In this document: positions 1 through 9,075 of the stretch, piece after piece
Position numbering within the stretch: position 1 is the stretch's first letter
How the letters are laid out: each line of letters opens with the position of its first letter
Source: CAZKUN01 sp964555935
GTDB taxonomy: Bacteria > Armatimonadota > Zipacnadia > Zipacnadales > VGFC01
Length of the DNA stretch: 64,000 nt
Direction of reading: 5' to 3'
NCBI GenBank assembly: GCA_964555935.1
Contig: CAZKUN010000012.1
Span: 1-64,000, forward strand
Translations under genes and position numbers: made by a program
Notes under the pieces: model-generated
Database searches by the model: none
What the model was told of the DNA's origin: nothing
What the model saw: the letters and a program-made list of their open reading frames with translations, nothing else

Positions 1-1295
1 GGGCGCGCGCCGGAACGGGCGCGCCTGCCGCCGACGATGAGAAGAAGCCCGAGGGCGATGCAGCCAAGGCCAAGAATGGCAACTCGCTCGACATCCAGGT
101 TACCGATGCCGGGGTGAGTCTCTACGCCGTCAACGCTGACGCACACGAGCTTTTCACCGAACTCGCGGACAAGACGGATCTGCAGATGATCGTGGACGAC
201 AGCGTCAAGCGGAAGATCACGATCAACCTCGTCAACAAGCAACCGCGCGAAGTGCTCGACTACGTTGTCGCGGCATACGGCTTCTCGTTCGCCGACGTTG
301 AGGGCATCCTCATTGTCAGCGAAGGTATCCCGAAGAATCCGTCGTCGTATTTGCTCAGTGACATCGACAGCATCACCGCAAAGTACGTTCAGGCCCCACA
401 GGCGAAGTCACTTCTCCCCGTTTTCTTGCAGGACCACGTGAAGGTCAATCCCGGGCAGAACGCCGTCGTGCTTTCCGCGCCGCGATCGGTCCTGGACAAG
501 TTCACCGAGGACATCGCGAAATTCGACCAGCCGGCCGCGCAGATCACGCTGGACGTGCTGGTGGTCGAGTTTACCGACACCGACATCGACACGTTCGCCG
601 CGGAGCTTGGATGGGCGAACGGGGGATTGGGCGCAGGCACGGACGCGCTGCTGGGCACGGTCAACTTCCGGAGCGTGACGAACCTCATGCGAGAATTCTT
701 CGTGAGGCTCGACGCCCTGGTCTCCGAGGGCAAGGCTCGCGTCCGCGCGAACCCGCACATTTCCACCGTCAGCGGACAGCCGGCCGAGATCTTCATCGGG
801 CAACAGCGCTACCTCAGCGTGCCGGTCACGCTGAGCGGCGAGAACGAGGGGCGCTCCAGCAACTCGATCGACGCCGGGGTGCAGCTCAACATGACGCCGC
901 TGACGGGTGGCCAAGGCGAGATCATCCTCGAGATCGACGTGGAGATCAGCACGCTCAGCGCGCCGGACGCCAACACCGGTCTCCCCAACAAGTCGACTCG
1001 GACCGCGCGCACCATCATCCGGGCCAATGACGGCCAGACGATCATCATCGGCGGACTCCAGCAGGAGGAGACGCGCGCGCGCAAGACGCGGATCCCCGTG
1101 CTATCGAGCCTGCCGATCGTGGGGCGTTTCTTCAAGTCGAAACGCATCGAACAGGTCAAGACCGACTTAGCGATCTTCGTGACGCCACGGACGCTGACGC
1201 TGACCGGACACCGCCCCGCGGAGGAAGAGGCGGAGCTAATGGAACGGTTTGACATCACGCCGGACGGCGCGGATGCGGAGGCCGACCAGGAGTGA
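1..1295 (+). CDS. Secretin-family outer-membrane pore protein, 5' truncated by window edge
   Basis: The frame is open to the first base (first whole codon at 3), so the amino terminus and any signal peptide lie outside the window; 430 residues are visible. They start with an Ala/Lys/Asp linker, continue with two secretin N-type subdomains (one around AVNADAHELFTELADKTD, one around VQAPQAKSLLPVFLQDH), and end with a short secretin domain. The secretin hallmark IPVLSSLPIVGRFFK is encoded at about 1091-1137, preceded by the usual DGQTIIIGGLQQEE. Secretins form multimeric outer-membrane channels for type II/III secretion or type IV pili. It is the first of three tandem paralogues, and its TGA stop overlaps the GTG start of the next gene by four bases (GTGA), indicating coupled translation. 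Family assignment is firm; the transport system it serves is unknown. Confidence 0.85.
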   Translation, partial: ARAGTGAPAADDEKKPEGDAAKAKNGNSLDIQVTDAGVSLYAVNADAHELFTELADKTDLQMIVDDSVKRKITINLVNKQPREVLDYVVAAYGFSFADVEGILIVSEGIPKNPSSYLLSDIDSITAKYVQAPQAKSLLPVFLQDHVKVNPGQNAVVLSAPRSVLDKFTEDIAKFDQPAAQITLDVLVVEFTDTDIDTFAAELGWANGGLGAGTDALLGTVNFRSVTNLMREFFVRLDALVSEGKARVRANPHISTVSGQPAEIFIGQQRYLSVPVTLSGENEGRSSNSIDAGVQLNMTPLTGGQGEIILEIDVEISTLSAPDANTGLPNKSTRTARTIIRANDGQTIIIGGLQQEETRARKTRIPVLSSLPIVGRFFKSKRIEQVKTDLAIFVTPRTLTLTGHRPAEEEAELMERFDITPDGADAEADQE

Positions 1296-3034
1296 TCGCC
1301 AGGATCTCGCGCTCGGCCATCGCGCTCGGTATTCTCGCCGCAAGTCTAGTCGCGGCAGGCTGCCCGCGCGCGTGGGGCCAGACGGAGATCTACTGCACGA
1401 TCAACAAGTCGAAGATCGACACGCTCACCAACGCGACGCGCGTGACGATCTCGGCCGATGGGCTGATCCAGGGCGAGTTCGATCGCGGCGACTACTGGAT
1501 TCGTGAGGGCAACGACTACCGACCGGCGTTCATCAAGCGCTTCCCGTTCAAGCTCACCAACGCGCGGACGAAGATCGGCAGCTTCATCGATGTGAGCACG
1601 TATCCGATCAGTCATATCAGCATGACCATCCCGCGCGAATCGCGGGAGGGCGTTGGGCTGGATATGGAAGTCGTGCTGTACCGACGAGCCAACCTGGAGC
1701 GGATACAGTTCAACAACCGGGGCGGCACGGGAACGTGGGACTGGGACGGCAACGCCGTCCGGATCGAGCAGTCACGCGACGGACGCCAGCTCATCATCAC
1801 GGCCCGAACGGGACGCTATCGCCAGCCCGAGGAGACCAAGGAAGAGGTCGCGCCGGAGAGATCGAGTCTCGAGGTCACGCGTGACGACCAGGGGCTGGTG
1901 ACCGTCAAAGCGCTCAACACGGAACTCGGCAAGGTGCTGCGGGCGGTCTCCGATGTCAACGGGATGCAGATTGCCATCCGTGGCGGGGCCAACTACCGCT
2001 CGAGCATGTCGATCGAGGGCGCGACGACCGAGACGCTCATGCGAGCCGTCTCGCGGGCGTACGGCCTGAGCGTGAGATCCGTGGGGGGCATCTACTTCGT
2101 CACGGAAGGTCTGCCGACGGAGGTCGACTCGTATTGGGCCGCGCCGACGGCAACGTTCGCGCTATACCACATCCCGGCGGCGGAGGCGCTGGAGCTTCTG
2201 CCGGAGTTCCTGCTGCGCTATGTCCATGCTGACCCGGAGCGGAACGCGCTCGTGGCAACCGGTCCGCCGCAACTGCTCGACAAGCTCGAGTCAGACCTGC
2301 GGGCCGTCGATCAACCCGTGCCACAGATTCAGCTATCGGCAATCGTCGTGGAAAAGGTAGCCGACGACTCGCTCGACCTCGCCTCCGAGATCGTCTATGG
2401 GAGGAAGTCGCACGAGTTCCAGGCCAGCGGCGACACGGGGGGACTGAGTTACCGTATCGTCCCCGAGGCAATGCGAGATCTGCACATCAAGCTCCGGGCG
2501 CTGGAGGAGAGTGGCGTCATCCGGACGCGGATCTGTCCGACCGTCACGACCCTCAGCGGCCGCATGGGCAATATCTTCCTGGGACGTCGGCAGTTCTTTG
2601 CATTCAACGCGCCGGCTCGTCGCGGTCGGCAGGAGGTCGTGCTGGAATCAACCGATGTCGGGTCGAGGATCATCACGATGCCTTGGACCGGCGACGGCGA
2701 GCACATCAAGCTCCTTCTCCGCGTGGAGGCCAACACGGTCCTAACCGTCGACAGTGAGGGTCTTCCCTCGGTTGCGACGCGGTCGGCACAGGGCGGCGTG
2801 AGGGTCACATCGGGCGACACGGTGGTGTTCGGCGGGATGCTCGTCGAGTCTCCCAGCAACGGCAAGCGGCGCGCGGGTCGCGAGAGTTGGCCGATCGTCA
2901 GCGGACTTGGCAGAGGCAAGACTCGCCGCAACAACCTGACCGAGGCGCTCGTGCTGCTTTCGGCACGCGCTTCATACGATTACTCGGACTTCGGTCCTAC
3001 GGACCGGTACTCAAGTAAAGGTGGCGCAGGATAG
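1292..3034 (+). CDS. Degenerate secretin-like exported protein
   Basis: A 580-residue paralogue of its two neighbours. The signal peptide ends near RAWG-QTEIYC, which lines up with ALG-QVYCNV of the downstream gene. An N-terminal AMIN-like beta domain (to about residue 165) is followed by two secretin N-type subdomains (LGKVLRAVSDVNGMQI; IPAAEALELLPEFLLRYVHAD). The C-terminal secretin domain is recognisable (SGVIRTRICPTVTTLSG, DTVVFGGMLVES), but the PFLGDLPxxGxLF signature is replaced by RESWPIVSGLGRGKTRRNN and the end is a Ser/Tyr/Gly tail, so an ordinary membrane-inserting pore is doubtful. GTG start overlaps the previous stop; a GGAGG lies about ten bases upstream. It may be an accessory subunit of a mixed complex or a decaying duplicate; the intact frame favours a retained function. 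Confidence 0.75.
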   Translation: MIARISRSAIALGILAASLVAAGCPRAWGQTEIYCTINKSKIDTLTNATRVTISADGLIQGEFDRGDYWIREGNDYRPAFIKRFPFKLTNARTKIGSFIDVSTYPISHISMTIPRESREGVGLDMEVVLYRRANLERIQFNNRGGTGTWDWDGNAVRIEQSRDGRQLIITARTGRYRQPEETKEEVAPERSSLEVTRDDQGLVTVKALNTELGKVLRAVSDVNGMQIAIRGGANYRSSMSIEGATTETLMRAVSRAYGLSVRSVGGIYFVTEGLPTEVDSYWAAPTATFALYHIPAAEALELLPEFLLRYVHADPERNALVATGPPQLLDKLESDLRAVDQPVPQIQLSAIVVEKVADDSLDLASEIVYGRKSHEFQASGDTGGLSYRIVPEAMRDLHIKLRALEESGVIRTRICPTVTTLSGRMGNIFLGRRQFFAFNAPARRGRQEVVLESTDVGSRIITMPWTGDGEHIKLLLRVEANTVLTVDSEGLPSVATRSAQGGVRVTSGDTVVFGGMLVESPSNGKRRAGRESWPIVSGLGRGKTRRNNLTEALVLLSARASYDYSDFGPTDRYSSKGGAG

Positions 3035-4819
3035 ATGACAGGTAAACTGAGGCGCATGGGATGGACCGCCGCCGTGGTCGCGACACTCACTGTAGCTCTG
3101 GCGAGTGGCGCGCTAGGCCAGGTCTACTGCAACGTGACCAACATCGAGACCAAGGGTCTGGCGAACGGCGTGCAAATCCTAGTCCAGGCCGACGGCGTGC
3201 TGGACTGGATGCCGCCGGACGATGACTGGGACTCGTTCTTCGAGGATGACACGCCGAAGTCGGAGGTCGTGGTCCGATTCCCGGGCGCGCGGTCGAAGTT
3301 GGACGACAACTTCATCGACGTGAGCATCCCGCCGGTGAGTTACGTCCAGATATCGGTGCCGCAGGACGCCGAGCAGGGCATCGGCCTCGAGATGCGGATC
3401 GTCATGAGCGAGCCCGCTCCGTTCAACCAGAACACCTCTCCAGATCGGCAGACGTGGATGATCACGTTCATGTCCGAGCGCACGGTCGAGAGCGGCGGCT
3501 CGATCAAGGACGTCACGTTGAGCGGCACGGAGACGTCGCTGACCGTGTCGTGCGACGAGGAGAACTGCGTGTGGGTCCGGGCGACGAACGCGGACATCCA
3601 TCAGGTAATCGGCGAGATCGCGCGGGCGGCCGGGATCAACGTGGCGGTCGACGACGCGGTCAAGCACAAGGTGAGCGTACGGCTGAATGGGCTTGAGCCA
3701 CTGGCCGTGCTTCGAGGCATTGCCAGCGGCTACGGGCTGTCGCTGTCTCAGGACGGTGACGTCATCATGATCTCCGAGGGCGTGCCGCGAGACATGGCGA
3801 CATACAACCGCTCGGAAACCGCGAGCTTCCCGATGCGGTACCTGCGCGCGGGAGAGGCCCAGAGCCTGCTACCGACGTTCCTGTTCAGCTACCTTCACGC
3901 GAACATGGAGCAGAACGCCATCGTCGTCACGGCGCCGAGTCAGATGCTGGAGAAGATCGAGAGCGACCTGCGGCGCGTCGACACGCCGCCGCCGCTGATC
4001 ATGGTTGAAATCATCGCGGTCGAATTGACCAAGACGAGCGAGCTGACGCGAGGCATCAACTGGAAGTACTTCGGGACCAGCGATGTCGCCGGCACGGATC
4101 CGCGGACGGGCGCGGTGGAGTACCAGGTCGTCGGCCCGCAGGATTTCCTGGATCCGGAGACCGGGGCGTTGGTCGCGCGGACGAGAGACCTGGCGGTGAA
4201 CCTCGACGCGCTCGTGGCGAACGGCCAAGCCAAGATCCGCGCCAACCCGCGGATGGCGGCGGTCAACGGGCAGGAGGCGGAGTTGTTCATCGGAGCGCAG
4301 CGGTTTATCAAGGTCAACTTCCTGCAGTATGGACAGCAGCAGGAACGCATCCAGTCGGTCCCCGTCGGCGTCCGCCTTCAGGTGACGCCATGGACGGGCG
4401 GCAACCGCGAGATCACCACTCACCTCGTGGCCGAGGTCAGCAACATAGTCGAGATCGACGCGTCGAGCGGCCTGCCGTTGCTCTCCACTCGTCGCGCGGA
4501 GAGCACCGTTCGCGCGGCCGATGGCGAGACTATCTTCATCGGCGGGCTGACGCAGGAGCAGGAAGAGACCCGCAAGAGCAAGATCCCGTTCCTGGGCGAC
4601 CTGCCGCTCATCGGTGGCTTATTCCGGCACAAGACGAAGCAGTCGATCAACACGGAACTCGTGCTCCTCGTGACGCCGCGCATTCTGACCGAGGACGGCC
4701 AGGATCCAGACGCAGACCGCGAGAATGCTGTCCGCGAGAAGTTCCTGCGCCCCGATGACCGAGGCGCGGTGCATACCGAGGCGACCATCGATGAGGATGG
4801 CAACATCGTGGAGCAGTAG
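3035..4819 (+). CDS. Secretin-family outer-membrane pore protein
   Basis: 594 residues, full length. Signal peptide with cleavage near SGALG-QVYC; AMIN-like beta domain to about residue 165; two secretin N subdomains (HQVIGEIARAAGINVAVDD and YLRAGEAQSLLPTFLFSYLH); C-terminal secretin domain with DGETIFIGGLTQEQEETRKS and the signature IPFLGDLPLIGGLFRHK at about residues 516-532, ending in LVLLVTPRIL. ATG directly follows the previous TAG (TAGATG) with AGGA just upstream, so it is translated as part of the same operon. Of the three tandem copies this has the most canonical secretin end. No other secretion-system gene is adjacent, and the pilus secretin is a separate gene at 29563. Orphan secretins of this type may serve protein or polymer export; the substrate is not evident. 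Confidence 0.88.
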   Translation: MTGKLRRMGWTAAVVATLTVALASGALGQVYCNVTNIETKGLANGVQILVQADGVLDWMPPDDDWDSFFEDDTPKSEVVVRFPGARSKLDDNFIDVSIPPVSYVQISVPQDAEQGIGLEMRIVMSEPAPFNQNTSPDRQTWMITFMSERTVESGGSIKDVTLSGTETSLTVSCDEENCVWVRATNADIHQVIGEIARAAGINVAVDDAVKHKVSVRLNGLEPLAVLRGIASGYGLSLSQDGDVIMISEGVPRDMATYNRSETASFPMRYLRAGEAQSLLPTFLFSYLHANMEQNAIVVTAPSQMLEKIESDLRRVDTPPPLIMVEIIAVELTKTSELTRGINWKYFGTSDVAGTDPRTGAVEYQVVGPQDFLDPETGALVARTRDLAVNLDALVANGQAKIRANPRMAAVNGQEAELFIGAQRFIKVNFLQYGQQQERIQSVPVGVRLQVTPWTGGNREITTHLVAEVSNIVEIDASSGLPLLSTRRAESTVRAADGETIFIGGLTQEQEETRKSKIPFLGDLPLIGGLFRHKTKQSINTELVLLVTPRILTEDGQDPDADRENAVREKFLRPDDRGAVHTEATIDEDGNIVEQ

Positions 4820-4837
4820 ACGAGGGCTCACTCGACG

Positions 4838-4875
4838 ACCAACGCCCCGCCTCTGTGGAGAGGCGGGGCGTTGGT
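4838..4875 (+). terminator. Perfect 17-bp hairpin after the secretin cluster
   Basis: Arms 4838-4854 and 4859-4875 are exact reverse complements (left arm begins ACCAACGCCCC) around the loop GTGG. It starts 18 bases after the last secretin stop codon. There is no following T run, so it may act as a hairpin-only terminator or a 3' end stabiliser. Confidence 0.75.
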
Positions 4876-4961
4876 GATTCACAGGGGGAGGGAAGCCGAC
4901 GCCCTGAGCGAACCCTCGCCACAGCCGTCCGCAACCAAGAGAGCAAAGGACCGTGACGACA

Positions 4962-6008
4962 ATGGCCGACGAACGGAAGCTGAAGCTTGGAATGCTAGGC
5001 GTCGGATCGATCGCTCAACTCGCGCACTTGCCGGCAGCGGTGAAGGCCGAGAACGTGGACTTCGTCGCGGTATGCGATGGCTCCGAACAAATGGCGAGGG
5101 AGATCTCGGCGGTCTATGGCGCGCGGGAGACCTATACGGATCACGAGAAGTTCCTCAGCGAGGCGGACGTCGAGGCCGTGGTAATTCCCGTTCCGGACGC
5201 GTTCCACGCGCCGCTGACGATCGCGGCCCTGGAAGCGGGGAAGCACGTGCTGGTTGAGAAGCCGCTATCGACCGACGTGGCGACGGCTGAGACGATGGTC
5301 GAGGCGGCGGAGCGGACGGGCAAGCAACTGCAGATCGCGTGCATGAAGCGCTTCGACCCCGGCCTGCAATACGCTCAGAGTTTCTGCGCGCACGAGATGG
5401 GCCAGCGGCTGACGGTCAGCGGATGGTACTGCGACTCGCGGTACCACATGGACTACGTCAACACGCACTGGGCGATTCGGAGATTCGGCGAGGGGCGGGT
5501 GCAGCCGGAGCCGGCGCAACATGCCAGCGCGCTGGATTGGATCATCCCCGGGCACGGCGTGCACCTGATCGACACGCTCGTCTTCTTCGGCGGGAAGATC
5601 GCGGGCGTCTACGCCGAGGTGAGCCAGAAGTATGGCTCGCACGGGATCTGCGGAACGCTTGAATACGCCGATGGCGCGACAGGCACGTTCCAGCTCACGT
5701 GCACGCTGACGATGGACTGGAGCGAGGGCCTGCAGATCCACGGCGAGCGGGGCAGCATTGAGGCGAAGATCGGCTTCCCGTACTGGAAGTCCGCCGCCGA
5801 GGTGCGGGTCTTCGACGCCGCAAATGAGGAATACCGCACACCAACGACGCCCGACTCAGATCCCTACGAGCGCCAGCTCGAGGGATTCGCCTCGGCGATC
5901 CTCGGGGGCTTTGATGTCTCGCCGTCGGGGCACGATGGGTTGCACGATCAGCGCGTGTTGGAGGCGATTGCGAAGTCGATTGAGGTGGAACGGAAGGTGG
6001 GTGTCTAA
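4962..6008 (+). CDS. Gfo/Idh/MocA family NAD(P)-dependent oxidoreductase
   Basis: About 348 residues. The N-terminal Rossmann fold is shown by KLGMLGVGSIAQLAHLPA (dinucleotide-binding glycines) and the family's EKPLS motif, whose lysine is the usual catalytic/cofactor residue. The C-terminal half is the alpha/beta substrate domain (HGVHLIDTLVFFGGKIAGVYAE). The family oxidises or epimerises sugars, inositols and related polyols; the substrate cannot be read from sequence. ATG at 4962 lies 11 bases after AGGA, while an in-frame GTG at 4953 sits too close to that site, so I prefer the ATG. The gene stands alone and its stop codon falls inside the left arm of the palindrome at 6007-6090. Confidence 0.9.
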   Translation: MADERKLKLGMLGVGSIAQLAHLPAAVKAENVDFVAVCDGSEQMAREISAVYGARETYTDHEKFLSEADVEAVVIPVPDAFHAPLTIAALEAGKHVLVEKPLSTDVATAETMVEAAERTGKQLQIACMKRFDPGLQYAQSFCAHEMGQRLTVSGWYCDSRYHMDYVNTHWAIRRFGEGRVQPEPAQHASALDWIIPGHGVHLIDTLVFFGGKIAGVYAEVSQKYGSHGICGTLEYADGATGTFQLTCTLTMDWSEGLQIHGERGSIEAKIGFPYWKSAAEVRVFDAANEEYRTPTTPDSDPYERQLEGFASAILGGFDVSPSGHDGLHDQRVLEAIAKSIEVERKVGV

Positions 6009-6090
6009 AAATAGGGACAGCAACCTATTTTCACTGAATGCTACATATCTATGGTGTAAACAGTGAAAATAGGTTGCTGTCCCTATTTTT
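6007..6090. repeat. REPIN-like 30-bp perfect inverted repeat
   Basis: Arms 6007-6036 and 6061-6090 are perfect 30-base reverse complements separated by 24 bases. Each arm also contains a smaller hairpin, AAAATAGG and CCTATTTT eight bases apart (6008-6015 and 6024-6031), so the DNA can fold as one long hairpin or as two small back-to-back hairpins, the architecture of a REPIN (paired REP elements mobilised by RAYT transposases). It is much richer in A and T than the surroundings. The stop codons of both convergent flanking genes lie inside it, so it may also act as a two-way terminator. No RAYT gene and no second copy is seen in the window. Confidence 0.75.
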
Positions 6091-8155
6091 CGATTAGCAT
6101 CGTCGCGATGCTTTGGTTGGGGAGGAGGACGGTGAGGGTATCGGCCACCTCGACCGGCAGCGCGTGGGGCTGGAGATCAGTGGCCCAGAGGTCGTCGGAT
6201 TCGATGGCCTGGGCGGAGGCGGAGGTGGAGGTGGCGTCGATCGAGACCGAGAGGCGGATGTCCTCGGTCTGATGGCGGTTGATACAGATGAGCGAGACGG
6301 CGTCGCCGCGCTTGCTCGCGAAGACGGAGAGGTAGCCAGTCGTCCACGTGTTGTAGTCCGGCGAGCCGCCCCAGGAGTTGTCGAACTCGTACGTCGGCGA
6401 AATGACCTCGGCCTCGAGGTACTCATCCCCAAAGCTCGATGTGAACAGCTCGTACATGCGCGCGACGGTGGAACCCGGCCTGGGCATGTAGAAGCTCTGG
6501 GTGACGCGCACGTTGTTCTTGATGTGCTGACCCAGGACGCCAGCCTTGTAGATCGCGCAGAGCAGGCCGGCCTGCTTGTCGTCGCTACGCGGGAGCCAGA
6601 GATCGAACTCGGTCTGGGCGAGGTCGATGTCGCCATGCCCCGGCGCGAGCTTCTCGAGTTCGCCGCGATTCCCGTGGTACCACCAACTGATGATGTCGGG
6701 GCCGCCCTCGGGCGCGCGGCTGTTGCGGCAGACGGCTGAACCCAAGGCCCACGGAATCCACTCGTCCTCGGTGTGGTTGCGGTCGGGTGGCTGGTAGAAG
6801 TGCTTGAGACCCCACATGTCGATGGCGTCGGCGATCTTCGGGAATACGAGATCGTCGTGGTAGTTCGTATTGGCGATGAACTTCGCGGTCGGATCGATGG
6901 CCCTCATGCGCTCGGCGAGTCGGACGATGCGGGCGGCGTATTCGTCGGAGGCGTCGCGGTAGTTATCGCCATAGTACGGCTCGTTGCCGAGTTCCCAGTA
7001 GGTGACGCCATAGGGCTCATCTTGCGCGCGACTGGCGCGGAGCTTCCCGCCGTCTGTGTCGGCGCCGCCGTTGCAGTACTCGAACCACTTGACCAGCGAA
7101 TCGTCGGTGTGTTGGGAGTCCTCGATATTGGCGACGGGGAGTTGAATCAGCGGCTCGATACCGGCCGATTCGCACCAGTAGATGAAGTCATCGGTGTTGA
7201 TCGGCGCGCGGTCGAAAGTGACGCGGCCGAGGTGTTGGCTGCCGTTTCCCAGATCGCCCCCAAAGGGCTCATCATCCACGCGGCATCCATCGATCCACAG
7301 CTTGCCGCTCGCGGCGCTGTCCACGCAGCCGAATGCGCCGTGGGTGATCGGCCCGCCGGGGATGGTCACGTTCTCGTGCTTCTCGATCAGCTCACCGTCG
7401 TAGCTGAAGGTCGCCCATCCGCCGTCGCCAAGTTGAGCCGCGACCTCGACGGAATGCCACTGGCCCGGCGTGAGGGCGGGAGAGGGATCGGAAGTTGGCG
7501 GCGTCTCCAAGTCCGGGAACAGGCGACCGTGGGTCTGCAGATCCGGCTCGATCTGGGCCGTCAAGATGACGCGACCCTCGGCGTTTCGCAGCGAGATGAG
7601 GGTCCAGGGCGACTCCTCGGGCGAGGTGACCGCGTCGGCGCTGTCGATCCAGAGATCGCAGCGCGCGTAGACGACGTCGGCCGGCTGGCTGAGCCGGACC
7701 TCGCCGCAAGCGTTGGGGGCGTCGGCGACTTTGGTGATGACGCCCGAGCAGCGCAGATCCGTGCGGCGGTAGTGGTCCGAGACGACCGTGTTGCCGTCAT
7801 CGACGATCTTCTTCAGCGCTTTCACGGGGTCGAAGGGGCTGTTGTCGCGTAAGGGATCGAAGATGCCCCACTCGACGAACTTGGTGCCGGGTTTGGGCGC
7901 GTGATCCTCCCAGAGGTACTCGATGCCGTTGTTGGTGTGCAAGCGCAAGTTCGTGATGCCCATGCGCTGGAACGGCCCAACGAGGTCGGTGAGCTTCTCG
8001 TTAGAGGTGCCCGACAGCACGATGTTCGTGCCGTAGGAGAGGGGGCTGACATCGTGCAGAACGCGGTCGGGGTGGATGGTCGCCGTGGCCGAAAGCTCGG
8101 CGTGGGCGCAACCAGAGAATAGGGCGACGAGTAGGGCCGGAATGAGGCTTCGCAT
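6083..8155 (-). CDS. Secreted glycoside hydrolase of clan GH-A (arabinofuranosidase-like)
   Basis: About 690 residues from ATG 8155, which gives a clear signal peptide (MRSLIPALLVALFSGCAHAE) with a possible lipobox Cys and an AGGTGG ribosome site; the frame extends 25 codons further upstream without signal character. The segment SPLSYGTNIV and the acid/base motif YWELGNEPYYGD (about residues 384-395) are typical of GH51/GH39/GH79-like TIM barrels; the nucleophile is probably Glu in DLAQTEFDLW (about residue 515). A middle region (about residues 160-320) looks like an inserted beta-sandwich of LamG type (GQWHSVEVAAQLGDGGWATFSYDG). A beta domain closes the protein. Expected role is release of arabinose or related sugars from polysaccharide outside the cell. 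The exact GH family is uncertain. Confidence 0.72.
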   Translation of the reverse strand: MRSLIPALLVALFSGCAHAELSATATIHPDRVLHDVSPLSYGTNIVLSGTSNEKLTDLVGPFQRMGITNLRLHTNNGIEYLWEDHAPKPGTKFVEWGIFDPLRDNSPFDPVKALKKIVDDGNTVVSDHYRRTDLRCSGVITKVADAPNACGEVRLSQPADVVYARCDLWIDSADAVTSPEESPWTLISLRNAEGRVILTAQIEPDLQTHGRLFPDLETPPTSDPSPALTPGQWHSVEVAAQLGDGGWATFSYDGELIEKHENVTIPGGPITHGAFGCVDSAASGKLWIDGCRVDDEPFGGDLGNGSQHLGRVTFDRAPINTDDFIYWCESAGIEPLIQLPVANIEDSQHTDDSLVKWFEYCNGGADTDGGKLRASRAQDEPYGVTYWELGNEPYYGDNYRDASDEYAARIVRLAERMRAIDPTAKFIANTNYHDDLVFPKIADAIDMWGLKHFYQPPDRNHTEDEWIPWALGSAVCRNSRAPEGGPDIISWWYHGNRGELEKLAPGHGDIDLAQTEFDLWLPRSDDKQAGLLCAIYKAGVLGQHIKNNVRVTQSFYMPRPGSTVARMYELFTSSFGDEYLEAEVISPTYEFDNSWGGSPDYNTWTTGYLSVFASKRGDAVSLICINRHQTEDIRLSVSIDATSTSASAQAIESDDLWATDLQPHALPVEVADTLTVLLPNQSIATMLIEK

Positions 8156-8217
8156 GGTCACCACCTGGTTCGTCGGGAGCGAGTTGTGACTCTTTCCCCG
8201 CTCTACAGGGGCGTTCC

Positions 8218-8247
8218 TTGCCCAGAACACGCGCCAGGTGCTATAAT
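8218..8247 (+). promoter_or_regulatory. Sigma-70-type promoter of yebC
   Basis: TTGCCC at 8218-8223 and a consensus TATAAT at 8242-8247 are separated by 18 bases, ending 39 bases before the yebC ATG. It is in the divergent space between the glycosidase and yebC. Confidence 0.65.
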
Positions 8248-8286
8248 CGGGGCCGCAACGACGACTCGGAAGGTGACTAAGGGGCT

Positions 8287-9045
8287 ATGGCTGGGCACTC
8301 AAAATGGGCGAACAGGGTTCACCGCAAATCGCGTCAAGACGCGAAACGGGGGAAGCTGTTCGGCAAGCTGTCGAAGGAGATCATCGTGTCCGCGCGTCTG
8401 GGCGGCGGTGACCCGGATATCAACAGCCGCTTGCGGATAGCGATTCAGTCGGCGCGCGACGTGTCGATGCCGAGCGACAACATCGAACGAGCAATCAAGC
8501 GGGGCTCGGGCGATGACGATGCCGAGGCGTATGAGGAGATCAACTACGAGGGCTACGGGCCGGGCGGCGCGGCGATGCTGCTGGAGTGCATGACCGACAA
8601 TCGCACGCGCACGGTCGCCGAGGTCCGGAAGCTGTTCGATAAATCCGGCGGCAACCTCGGTGACGGCGGCTCGGTGGCATGGATGTTCGAGCAGAAGGGC
8701 GTGCTCGTCATCAACAAGGCGGGTGGCGTTGACGGCGATCAACTGTTCATGGCGGCCGTCGAAGGCGGCGCGGAGGATGTGGTGGAGGACGAGGATGAGG
8801 GCTACTTCGAGGTCACCTGCGAGCCGAGCGAGTTCAGCAACGTTCGCGATGCGCTGACCGAGGCGGGCCACGAGTTCGCGCGCGCGGAGCTGACGTACGT
8901 GCCGACCAGCACGACGCCCGTGCCCGACGATAAGGCGAAGCAGTTGCTCAATCTCGTGGAGGCGCTCGACGACCACGACGACGTGCAGAAGGTACACTCA
9001 AACTTCGAGGTCTCCGACGAGGTTCTGGCGTCGCTGGAGGCCTAA
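8287..9045 (+). CDS. yebC: YebC/PmpR-family DNA-binding or translation factor
   Basis: 252 residues, normal family length. The start MAGHSKWANRVHRKSRQDAKRGKLFGKLSKEI is almost the family consensus (MAGHSKWANIKHRKAAQDAKRGK.F.K..KEI), followed by NIERAIKRGSG, YEGYGPGGAAMLLECMTDN, RTRTVAEVRKLFDKSGGNLG and GSVAWMFEQKG. These are the three alpha/beta domains of YebC proteins, which act as transcription regulators and, by more recent work on the family, help ribosomes through proline stretches. The window also encodes proteins with very long Glu-Pro repeats, so that second role would be relevant here (inference). It has its own promoter and a double hairpin after it, so it is probably monocistronic. 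Confidence 0.95.
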   Translation: MAGHSKWANRVHRKSRQDAKRGKLFGKLSKEIIVSARLGGGDPDINSRLRIAIQSARDVSMPSDNIERAIKRGSGDDDAEAYEEINYEGYGPGGAAMLLECMTDNRTRTVAEVRKLFDKSGGNLGDGGSVAWMFEQKGVLVINKAGGVDGDQLFMAAVEGGAEDVVEDEDEGYFEVTCEPSEFSNVRDALTEAGHEFARAELTYVPTSTTPVPDDKAKQLLNLVEALDDHDDVQKVHSNFEVSDEVLASLEA

Positions 9046-9075
9046 TCCGGCGCGGGGATGAAGAAGGACAAGTAC

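Noticed and set aside
6773..7852. 359-residue plus-strand open frame opposite the GH-A gene
   Set aside because: Mirror of high-GC codon bias on the opposite strand; no ribosome site, no protein-like domain, and the minus-strand gene has signal peptide and catalytic motifs.
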